A stretch of DNA of 53,410 bases from Gnetum montanum (Eukaryota > Streptophyta > Gnetopsida > Gnetales > Gnetaceae): positions 94,435 through 147,844 of the forward strand of contig MNCI01010439.1 of the NCBI GenBank assembly GCA_015680685.1. The letters run 5' to 3'. The notes beneath the pieces are model-generated. The model saw only the letters and a list, made by a program, of their open reading frames with translations, was not told the origin of the DNA and made no database searches. This document shows, in pieces, positions 23,501 to 30,859 of the stretch (its first letter is position 1; the number at the start of each line of letters is the position of its first letter). The position numbers were made by a program, and so were the translations under genes.

Positions 23501-24336
23501 AGTGGATTACTTGGGATATGTTCGAAAACTTATATGGGGCTTCCAGAATTATGCACCATTGCCTTGATAGACTTTATCACTTCATTCATCAATATTTGCA
23601 TTTGGATGCTTCGGTTCCTAGTCTCTTCCATGGTCTTCAGTGGACTAATGGATCGAACCTTCTACCCTATAAACCACATGTGCCCTTTCAGTTGTTGCAT
23701 GATTCCTCTATGATTGTTAATCGCTGCAATCGATCATGGCACAAAGAAGAGTCTGAACAGTTTTGGCTCTCTCTCTTTTCACGAGTTTGGAGCCTTCCGA
23801 CTCTTCCAAAAATTAAACAATTTCTTTGGTGCCTCCTGCATCAAGGCCTGCCTATCGGCAAACGTCGTGAATACCTTGGGATTCCAAACCCTAATTGCCC
23901 TCTCTGTGGAGGTCCTAATGATTTTGTCCACATTTTTTGGCATTGCCCTTTCGCTCAGTCTTCATGGGAGTGGGTTTCTAAAGTTTTTCCTTTGTGCAAG
24001 TTTTCCCATGAGGATATCTTATTCGGCTTTCTGGCCACCCCTTCTACTAACCTTCAGTTTCTTTGGAAAGTTATTAGGCCCCTCGTTCTTTACTATATAT
24101 GCAAGCGCACATGCACTGCTCTTTTCCAAAACACTGATTCGTCCAACTCTAACCATTTAAATATTATGGAAAAATCTCAAATTCTTCGCCTTGTGCATTT
24201 CCAAATTTTATCCTGTACTTCTAAGTTAAAGTTGGATACTAATAAGTTGTTTTATTGTTTGCAGCCTTGGAGTAGATACACCAACTTGTGCACTCCTTCC
24301 AATCTCGATCTGCTACGTCGGAGTGTGTTATCATAA
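20552..24336 (+). pseudogene. LINE B ORF2: endonuclease and reverse transcriptase, disabled
   Basis: The endonuclease starts LLSWNVRSL (20573), then FLLLQEIK, GKGGAAILY, GVCSIYAPND, FGGDFNMMEF, RIYSRLDRYY and LSDHFPII: the full set of expected motifs. A shift near 21380 moves to another frame. RT blocks follow: IIHLLPKSGDP, SNWRPITLLNVVYKI, QQTGFVLGR, LDYAKAYD (22350-22373), then GCPLAPYLF. The catalytic F/Y-A-D-D box expected next is missing: the frame jumps near 22595 to a segment that belongs after it (LSGSVINWRKSS). The tail has KNKGGLGLLN and a zinc-binding motif PNCPLCGGPND...HIFWHCPF. Stops at 21940, 22018, 22477 and 22534. Inactive. Confidence 0.88.
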
Positions 24337-24590
24337 TTTTGAGCATTTTTAGTTCTTTGTTGTTCTCCTGGTCTTATTAACTCGCAGTTCTTATTGATTC
24401 CCAGCATAAGGTTGCTCTTTGGAATGTACTCCCACACCCTGTGAAGGATTATGTATCAAGATGTTTTCCTTCAACATCCGCATTTGTCATTGTTCTTCTC
24501 CCTATTTATCCATCAATATTTTCAGTTATTGATCATGTACTTAATCTCATTTAATTTATAAAATTCTCTTTTTGGGGTCCGACACCCCCC

Positions 24591-24605
24591 CATAAAAAAG
24601 TGTAA
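24591..24605. repeat. LINE B target-site duplication, right copy
   Basis: CATAAAAAAGTGTAA, identical to 18845-18859. Confidence 0.85.
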
Positions 24606-24629
24606 ATAGAAATACCTTTATCTTTAAAA

Positions 24630-25400
24630 AAAAACATTAGAGATCCATAATTTATCAACAATTAATAAAAAGTAAAGATTGACATAATATACTTATCATT
24701 ACGTAGCATTATGATTTAATAGTAAGAAAACAAGTAATAAAAATAATAATAATAAATGTATGTTTGCATTACCTTTGAAGGCAAGCTTATCCCTTGCACT
24801 ATCTCAGAGGTAGCGATATTATTTTTTCTTGCAATATCTTTCAATCCATCTAGTGTTAAGGTAGTAGTTGTTGCATATTATAGAGTCATCTAGACAACCA
24901 TGGTCTATGTTATTAGTTTTTTAATTTTTAAACTAATACCAAAGAATCATAATTTATTAGCAACACAATGATATTAACAATAATTAAGAAAAAAACTAAT
25001 AAACATAATATTCTTGTCAATACATAGTAGCAAGGTTTGATAGTAGATAATACTAAAAAAAAATAATAGATAAGTGGAAAGTAATGTAGGTAATAGGCTA
25101 AAGGTAGGCTTATGCCTTACACTATCTAAGAGGCATTGGAATTTTGCTTCCATAAAATATCCATTAGCTCTAGTGTTAAGGAAATAGTTATTGCATATCA
25201 CCAGATCATATGAATACCCATGGTGTGCATTGTCCTCATCTTCATTTAAGGTCGTCTCTCCATCATCATATGCATCATATGAGAATCAGGTTTAAAAAAT
25301 AATTTTTATATTTGAGATAGTAAGAGATGCAGAATTAATGACATTAACAATGATTAAGAAAAGAAATGACCAATATAATGTTGTTGCTATCATGTAGTAT
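24630..25400. repeat. Diverged tandem repeat, about 310 bp per unit
   Basis: Two full units (about 24630-24925 and 24940-25250) and part of a third (from about 25305) share order and wording: ATCATAATTTAT...AATTAA, CTTAT-CCTT-CACTATCT-AGAGG, TCTAGTGTTAAGG and GTTATTGCATAT. On the minus strand each full unit has the same exon-like frame of about 34 codons (A-T/I-T-x-x-LTL...IVxGISLP). In unit 1 it is open and followed by a donor-like GTAATG; in unit 2 it is broken. This may be a duplicated exon of an unrecognised gene, or plain repeat DNA. Confidence 0.5.
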
Positions 25401-26520
25401 TAATGATGAAGGAAAAGCTGTTGGATGTTTTAAGCTTGCTTGAAGGTTTGGCTTTGTTGTAGAGCTTCAATTCGAGTAAGTTATAGCTTTCAACACTTCT
25501 TTCACATAAAAGCTCCTTTTTCCAATAAAACTAGCTTGTAGAAAATTTTTTAAAGAGCTTAGGCTTTCAATGGCTTCTCTCTCTATCATGTAAGCTTCCA
25601 TTTTTAGTGTTGCACTTAACAACTTATTTTTGACATTCAATGTTTTAAATCCATCTCAACTCCTAGTTTTAGCTCTAGAACAAGTTTTTAGATCTACATA
25701 GGTAGCTCAAATTGGTTCTATGATGTTATATTTTTATTATGTGGATGGGACTGAGTAAGGATCAATTAAGCGTTTTTACATTATATGAAGAAAAAGAATT
25801 TTAATCTAGCTTAGCTTGTAGAATCATCTACTAGAACCATTTTTCAGTTCTACAAAAGAATGTGAAAATGATTCTATCATGTCAACACTTTTCTTCCACA
25901 CATGTATGCTTGGTTAAAAATGTTATCTCTTTTTAGAGAAAGCTTTGGAACCATTTTTTGGTTCTAAGGGGCACCTTGCCATATTAGCCTGTAGAACTAG
26001 TCTTTAAAACTAGTTTTTGATTCTACAAAGCTCTTCCAAAATGATTCTATCATGTCACACTTTTTACCACACATGCAAGAAAGCTTATTTTAAAAATAGA
26101 GAATTGACTTTACATTTTCTAAGAGCCTATGAAGCCACATTAGCTCCTAGCTATGCAAGCTTGTAGAATCAAAATTATAATAGGCTCTAAAATCAAATTT
26201 GTTCTACAAGGATTATGAAAAGTTTTGTACCTTAAGTAGTTTCTATATATGCCACATCAACATAAAAAAGGGGGCCTAATATGCATTTTAAAAATGGAAA
26301 ATATTTATAAGGAGTGCAAATTATTTAGAACAAGTTTTAGTTTTATTGAGTTATGCATTCTGAACTATATCTATCATGTTAGCCTAAGAGAAGAAAGTAA
26401 TTTAGAACCCTTTTTCTGGTTCTTTGAGAGTTATGCTAAAAAAGAAGCTTGATTCCACATACGAAAAAAAGATCAAAGTAAACACACTTAGCTACCTTAC
26501 AAGAGATCACTTTACTAAAA
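25400..26520. repeat. Diverged dispersed repeat, block A copy 1
   Basis: The sequence carries the words AAAGAATTTTAATCTAGC, TTTTTGATTCTACAAAG, TTCTATCATGTCA and CCACACATGCAAGAAAGCTT several times. It matches 32200-33150 and 49240-49930. Within each copy, units of about 130 bp (one TTCTAC-AAAG...CACATG... phrase each) recur, so the block is internally repetitive. It may be LTR DNA of the Copia elements nearby. Limits approximate. Confidence 0.55.
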
Positions 26521-26524
26521 CTAT

Positions 26525-27032
26525 CTTAGTTATATATTTATAATATATATCTATAAATTGGCCGAGAGAATCTTATTTGTTTACAAGTAAAAAGTTCATT
26601 GAGTAAAAAATTTCACGATTTCTAGACGAAGAACAAGATTTAAAAACCCAAATTTTCATGCTTGCTGGATGAAAAACAAGAGTTTTGTATATTATTTTTC
26701 TTAAGGATAGGTTTTCTGAAAAAAAAAATTTCCATCAATTAGTGTATGCTCTCACCCTCGGCTGAATTTGTTGTTTTTGATATATAATGCAAATTCGGCC
26801 GAGAGTGAGCATACACTAATTGATGCAATTTTTTTTTTCAGAAAACCCATCCTTAGGAAAAATAAGGTATAGAACTCTTGTTCTTCGTCTAGAAGGCATG
26901 AAAATTTGGGTTTTTAAATCTTGTTCTTTGTCCAGAAGTCGTGAAATTTTTTACTCAAAGAACTTTTTACTTGTAAACCAAGAAGATTCTCTCGGCCAAT
27001 TTATAAATATATATTATAAATATATAACTGAG
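26525..27032. repeat. Complete fold-back (palindromic) element, 508 bp
   Basis: The left arm (26525-26771) and right arm (26784-27032) are long inverted repeats around a short centre near 26778. Both arms carry TATAAATTGGCCGAGAGAATCTT near the tip and a poly-A/T tract followed by the word CAATTAGTGTATGCTC near the centre. The tips read CTTAGTTATATA (left) and CTCAGTTATATA (right, reverse strand). CTA flanks both sides and may be a target duplication. No coding potential. It fits a fold-back or MITE-type element that I cannot place in a known family. Other copies: 18022-18248 (gapped) and 50778-51042 (one arm). Confidence 0.85.
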
Positions 27033-27235
27033 CTAGTGATCGCCAGTCGTCTAGTGCTGCAACAATGATTTAAACATAACAGATTAAAATATTATAAGAC
27101 CATGGAATGTTTTATTGAATGATTATAAGAATGAGGTCATTCTTCATTAGATTTAATGCGTTGTCCAATCTAATTTGAAGGTGCGAAGCCTTAAATATCT
27201 TGATATATCTTTCTTTGGAGATTAGAGGGAATATC
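27033..27235 (-). repeat. Repeat arm adjoining fold-back element, copy 2
   Basis: The reverse complement matches 17695-18021, apart from about 110 bases missing here. Homology fades outside 27235. See the entry at 17695. Confidence 0.8.
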
Positions 27236-28352
27236 TTCAAACTGTCAATACTCCTCACTCGAGATAGTGCCACAAATGTAAGACTTGTTTGGCCCTATAA
27301 TTCCACAAATGTAAGATACTCCTCACTCAGAAGGCATTACATAAATCAAAGAAGATTACAAATATACAATTAGAAAAAACAACAAACAAATAAAGGAAAC
27401 AACCTTAATATAATCAGGCACCAAGCTAAAAACACATTGTTCTATCTTACCAACTTGCTAAAATATCTTGACTTGTTAAAACATTTTACTAATTATATCT
27501 ATTCTGCCGGACTTAGTTGTTGAGATTGCAAATTGTGATTTTTGATTAAAATTGGGTTGCAGGTTTTAAGGGTTGTTAATAGATTGGAAAGTGGGACTTC
27601 TACTGCTTTCCCAAGGAACAAAAAGGAAAAAGGCTTTAGCAGACTCAAAAATATTTAATCAAGTTTTAAAATGCTTAAAATTAAAAATATTGATATATTT
27701 TAATGTATTTTTAAAATGCATCCAGATTTTTTGCAGAGTCATATGAGTCTTCAAGAGAGTTTTGTACAGCCATCTCTAAAGCCAAGTCTAGAATTTCTCC
27801 GATATTTTAATCATTGATTTTTATTGATTTTTTAAGCTTGATATATTGTTTATTGCTAATTCTGATGCCAACCAAAAATTAAAATATCTATATTTGATTT
27901 TCTACTCTAATTGAGCTCTTAGATTAAAAAAAATGGAAAATGCAGCTACCAACATAAGTGGATATAACAGCTCTATTTTGCTAATTTTAACAATTTTAAT
28001 CTGATTTTTACACTAATTTATTTGGATTTTTCCTATTGGATTGCTAGGAAAGGTTGCTGATTTTACCGATCCAATACCATTTTTCAAAAAGTGACATGGT
28101 AAAGATATTTCTTCGTATCTTCGAGGCATTTCTACGTCTCCTCCTATCCTCCTATCGAGGCATCTCAGACCTGCTCTGGGCAAATACTCGAATTTACACA
28201 TTCCCGGAATGAACTAAAATGTAAGAGAAATCCGCTGATTATTCCTCATGATAAAGCTGGAGGAGTCCGTGACAACCGGAAAAGAATTTGAGTACAATAT
28301 ATTGAGGCGGAGAGATTGAAAGAAGATAATACAACTATTAGAAATTAGAGGT
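27236..28352. other. Unassigned DNA, downstream of the SAUR gene
   Basis: A/T-rich sequence with no recognised domain. A 62-codon minus frame (28013-28201) has no family signature. The part next to 28353 would hold the SAUR 3' untranslated region. I could not find a clear DST instability element there. Confidence 0.4.
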
Positions 28353-28736
28353 TTAGAAGGACAGAATCGCCAATGATAAGGATGACGATGAGGAGGAGGA
28401 GGTACTGCAGGACGAAAGAAGTTGCAGGAGATTCTCGAAACAGGCGGAGTTGCAGGCCAATCTGATGCCTCCATTGTTAGAGTACCCAAATTCGTCAACG
28501 CTTTGCTGCAGCAGCTCGTAGAAAAGTGGGTGCTGAAGATACTTGATTTTCACCACATACCTCTGCACTTGATCTTGCCCTTGGGCTTGTACATAAATAG
28601 GCAAATGCCCTTTGGGAACTCCTCGCTCTCGCTGTCTGCATTTCTTGGCCTTGACAATCACATTCAAATGTAGTTTGCTCACTACTTCATCTTTGCTTTG
28701 CTTGTTGAATCTATGAAGAAAAATGCCAACCCACAT
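28353..28736 (-). CDS. SAUR-family auxin-responsive protein, intact ORF
   Basis: The 127-residue ORF is intronless, as is usual for SAUR genes. The SAUR domain spans about residues 36-105: RGVPKGHLPIYVQAQGQ, then QRYVVKIKYLQHPLFYELL, DEFGYSNNGGIRL and CFENLL. The usual I-P-C before the last helix reads L-A-C. A short Ser-rich tail (SSCSTSSSSSSS) follows. SAURs inhibit PP2C.D phosphatases at the plasma membrane and so activate proton pumps during auxin-driven cell expansion (known for the family). The start is the first Met after a TATA box about 93 bases upstream. It is the only gene here that could be functional. It lies inside the inverted-repeat block, so it may be a mobilised copy. Confidence 0.85.
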   Translation of the reverse strand: MWVGIFLHRFNKQSKDEVVSKLHLNVIVKAKKCRQRERGVPKGHLPIYVQAQGQDQVQRYVVKIKYLQHPLFYELLQQSVDEFGYSNNGGIRLACNSACFENLLQLLSSCSTSSSSSSSLSLAILSF

Positions 28737-28828
28737 CCAAATGGATAATCCCAGACCAAAACCAAAACAATGATAGGACTGCTGCTGATCAGAAGGAACA
28801 GCGATGAAGCAAGAGTTGGACTGCTGAT

Positions 28829-28836
28829 ATTATATA
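28829..28836 (-). promoter_or_regulatory. Putative SAUR TATA box
   Basis: TATATAAT on the minus strand, 93 bases upstream of the SAUR start codon. It implies a 5' untranslated region of about 60 bases. Confidence 0.55.
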
Positions 28837-29394
28837 GGGCCTAGTAACGACAGCGTGGGGTAGAAGATGCAGAATTGTAGATACTTTCACCGTCGCTGCA
28901 GTAGTGGCTGGAATCCATAACACGGAACGGAAGGAATAAGGCTAAAGCGCCAAAATTAAAGATTGTTGCTATCCACTACATTTATATCATTATCTAAGAG
29001 GTTACCTGATTAATGTCGCTTCATTTTTGTTTGTACCCTAGAATGGCAGTCCAGTTTCATATAGAAGGAAACTCTAGGCAATTACAATGCAATTCACCTG
29101 GTCCGTTACATCTTACGGAGTTTAATCAAATATGTGATACCTTGAGACATATGTATTAAAGGATATGCTCTGCAGCAAAGTCAAAGTATATAGGAGAAGA
29201 TTACGTCGGGAAGGAGATAGATAATGGGGTAAATTATCATTCAACCTAAATAAGTTAGCATATGCACTAATTGTTATTTTTATTCTAAACTAAAAATGTA
29301 AATCAAATGAATTTTTAAGATAAAATTAAATAAGTGAAAAAGAAAATAATATAAAAATAATATTGATAATGAAAAACACCATATATATTATTTA
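28837..29394. other. Putative SAUR upstream region
   Basis: No coding frame. The part near 29230-29394 is A/T-rich and separates the SAUR promoter from the dioxygenase fragment. Confidence 0.4.
29144..29149 (-). promoter_or_regulatory. Possible auxin response element (TGTCTC)
   Basis: TGTCTC reads on the minus strand about 310 bases upstream of the SAUR TATA box. This is the classic ARF-binding core. A six-base match occurs often by chance, so support comes only from position. Confidence 0.3.
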
Positions 29395-29715
29395 ATGTTT
29401 GAAATCTATCAATACGGAGAGCTCATTGCTCAGATGCATCAAATTTCACGCGCTTTTCTGGCCATGCCTCCAGAATTCCGCCACAGATTCCATGCTCGCG
29501 GTAGCATCACAGACCTGCTCCACAACACCGTCCGCGAGTTCTACCTCTTCGACACCATGCCAGCGCAGAGGCGTGACAACACCGTCCGCGAGTTCTACCT
29601 CTTCGACACCATGCCAGCGCAGAGGCGTGACTGCTCAAAGTGGCCGAATCAGCCACCCGAGTGGCGAAACGTGCTACAGAGATACTGTGAAAACCATGCA
29701 TGCAGTGGCTGTGAT
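29395..29715 (+). pseudogene. 2-oxoglutarate-dependent dioxygenase, N-terminal fragment
   Basis: The plus frame resembles the non-haem dioxygenase N-terminal (DIOX_N) domain of plant DOXC enzymes. Readable blocks are LIAQMHQISRAFLAMPPE (the helix and F-x-L/M-P-x-E turn), REFYLFDTMPAQRRD (usual D-W-R-D...LP...R) and WPNQPPEWRNVLQRY (usual W-P-x-x-P-x-x-F/Y-R-x-x-x-x-x-Y). The family hydroxylates or desaturates hormones and specialised metabolites. Iron ligands (H-x-D...H) and the R-x-S motif lie in the missing C-terminal half. A 54-bp tandem duplication repeats 18 residues in frame. The frame then runs into antisense of the UIM fragment. Confidence 0.7.
29523..29630 (+). repeat. Perfect 54-bp tandem duplication inside the dioxygenase fragment
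   Basis: Bases 29523-29576 are repeated exactly at 29577-29630. As 54 is divisible by three, the dioxygenase frame is kept and 18 residues (NTVREF...QRRD) occur twice. Perfect identity indicates a recent event or an assembly error. Confidence 0.92.
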
Positions 29716-29729
29716 TGGTTTCGCTGGTG

Positions 29730-29875
29730 CTGGGATTGGAAAAGAATGATAGAGAATGATATTGTGAAGGCTTGCAAGGAACCCATGCCCTTGGCTTGCT
29801 GCGCTTCGGCTCTGGAGCCAGCTGCAGGCTCATTTGTAGAGCCATTTGCAGATCCTCATCTTCGTGATTCGCCAT
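29730..29875 (-). pseudogene. UIM-containing protein, N-terminal fragment
   Basis: From an ATG at 29875 the minus strand reads MANHEDEDLQMALQMSLQ and then PEPKRSKPR. E-D-x-D-L-Q-x-A-L-x-x-S-L-Q is a ubiquitin-interacting motif (acidic patch, Leu-Gln, Ala, Ser), followed by a basic segment that looks like a nuclear localisation signal. After about 30 residues the similarity ends where the dioxygenase fragment begins on the other strand. I do not recognise the parent protein with certainty. The piece is the 5' end of a gene, with GC-moderate leader sequence at 29876-30050. Confidence 0.55.
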
Positions 29876-30340
29876 GGCTGAAAAATCCGCAAATGAATCC
29901 ACAAAAGGGAATTCTACAACACAAAGAAGAATCTTGAGCTTTACAACTCACTCTTTGATGAATCCAAAAAATACAAAAAATAAAAACGCAACCAAAAAGA
30001 GAAGCGATGAGAGAAGCATCATTTCCTGATTTCCACTCCACTGAGGTTTGTGCAATTGAAGCAACCCTCTTTTCAGAAGTTTAGTACCGGAAATCTTTGA
30101 CTGCAAAAAAACCCGGCGCTCCAGAATCTTTGCTACAAAACGTATCAGATCTTACCCACTGAAAACCCACTGAAAAGTCCAACGTTCATGCGCTTTTGCC
30201 ATTCAACGCAGCAGCAGACACACTTTTACCATTTGGTGCATGAAGAAAGTTTCCTCCACCTTTGATGCATTCCTTCAAGCTTGTTGGATCGACGAACCAA
30301 ACAATGCTTAGCAAAAAACTGTGAAGAGGGTAGGCCGCGG
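29876..30340. other. Leader of UIM fragment and unassigned DNA
   Basis: Probably the 5' untranslated region of the UIM fragment (next to 29876) and then sequence leading into the right inverted repeat. A 67-codon minus frame (30186-30389) has no family signature. A short pair CCCACTGAAAA repeats at 30155-30175. Confidence 0.4.
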
Positions 30341-30455
30341 CTTTGACAGATCTACTAGTCATGGTCGCAGCAGAGGCCGATTCTAACACGGTTTCGGCTT
30401 TGACAGATCTACTAGTCGTGGTCGCAGCAGAGGCCGCGATTCTAACATGGGTTTC
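30341..30455 (-). repeat. 57-bp tandem units at the inner edge of the right inverted repeat
   Basis: CTTTGACAGATCTACTAGTC and GGTCGCAGCAGAGGCC recur at 30341 and 30398, a 57-base period. The reverse complement is the CTCTGCTGCGACC unit also found at 14157 and 15560. Confidence 0.85.
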
Positions 30456-30623
30456 AGCCTGGAATTTTAGTTACACATCACAAAGTTGGCGTTACCAAAA
30501 TGGCCTGTGGTAAAGTGAACGTTAGTCATGTTACATACAAAATTAGCGAAATGGCCTCGTAAAGTCAACGTTAGTGAACAAAATTAGGGTTACCAAATTA
30601 TGACCGGTAATGGCCTCTCCGCC
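30345..30623 (-). repeat. Right inverted repeat of the composite block
   Basis: The reverse complement begins GGCGGAGAGGCCATTACC and contains TTTTGGTAACGCCAACTTTG, GTAACTAAAATTCCA and GCTGAAACCC in the same order as 13937-14205. The flanking 9 bases (AACAGACTT) do not match the left flank (TTGTTTTTT), so no target duplication is visible. Confidence 0.65.
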
Positions 30624-30859
30624 AACAGACTTTAATGCACCATGTTCGCTCAAATAGAGTCAATATATTGAAACCATTTATGATTTTAGAAAAGTAGCAC
30701 ATTATTTAAAATCAAAGAGCTCTTGAAAATTCCTCTACTAGTACTTCATGATCACAAGTTAGTTCTATTCAACATCGCCTATAAAATTATGAAAGCCATG
30801 GATCATAAAATAAAAAGCTTATTACAATAAAAGTTTATCCTATCTAAAAGTGCTAGAAT
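30624..30859. other. Unassigned A/T-rich DNA
   Basis: Nothing recognisable. It does not continue the LINE A frame that stops at 13925, so the inverted-repeat block was not simply inserted into that LINE. Confidence 0.4.

Larger units (their letters stand above)
18860..24590 (+). mobile_element. LINE B: near full-length plant LINE (5731 bp)
   Basis: The element has a GC-rich 5' region (18860-19435), ORF1, ORF2 (endonuclease, RT, terminal zinc finger) and a short 3' region ending GGGGTCCGACACCCCCC. It lies between perfect 15-bp direct repeats, which fixes both ends. No separate poly-A tail is seen; the A-run after the end belongs to the target duplication. The perfect duplication implies a fairly recent insertion, yet ORF1 and ORF2 carry stops, a frameshift and loss of the catalytic RT box. 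Either it was copied by another LINE's machinery or decay by base substitution has been fast. Confidence 0.9.
13937..30623. mobile_element. Putative composite block bounded by inverted repeats (MULE-like), carrying gene fragments
   Basis: The ends are imperfect inverted repeats of about 270 bp starting GGCCAATAGGCC (left) and GGCGGAGAGGCC (right, reverse strand). Between them lie fragments of an O-methyltransferase, a dioxygenase and a UIM protein, plus a whole SAUR gene, LINE B, and two inverted copies of another repeat. Long inverted ends beginning with G and enclosed 5' gene pieces are features of Pack-MULEs. Against this: no 8-10 bp target duplication is visible, no transposase is present, and 16.7 kb is large. 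It could also be two separate smaller elements in opposite orientation. Confidence 0.35.

Noticed and set aside
24573-24600. Transcription terminator hairpin at the LINE B end
   Set aside because: GGGGTCCGACACCCC can pair, but plant RNA polymerase II does not use such terminators; it is better read as the LINE 3' end.
28422-28673. Plus-strand frame opposite the SAUR gene
   Set aside because: Antisense shadow of the SAUR coding region.
29507-29902. 131-codon minus-strand frame as one protein
   Set aside because: Only the first ~30 residues after the internal Met at 29875 look like a protein family (UIM); the Cys/Arg/Gly-rich remainder is antisense of the dioxygenase fragment and its duplication.
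13928-30632. Target-site duplication for the inverted-repeat block
   Set aside because: The bases outside the two ends (TTGTTTTTT on the left, AACAGACTT on the right) do not match, and shifting the ends by a few bases gave no match.
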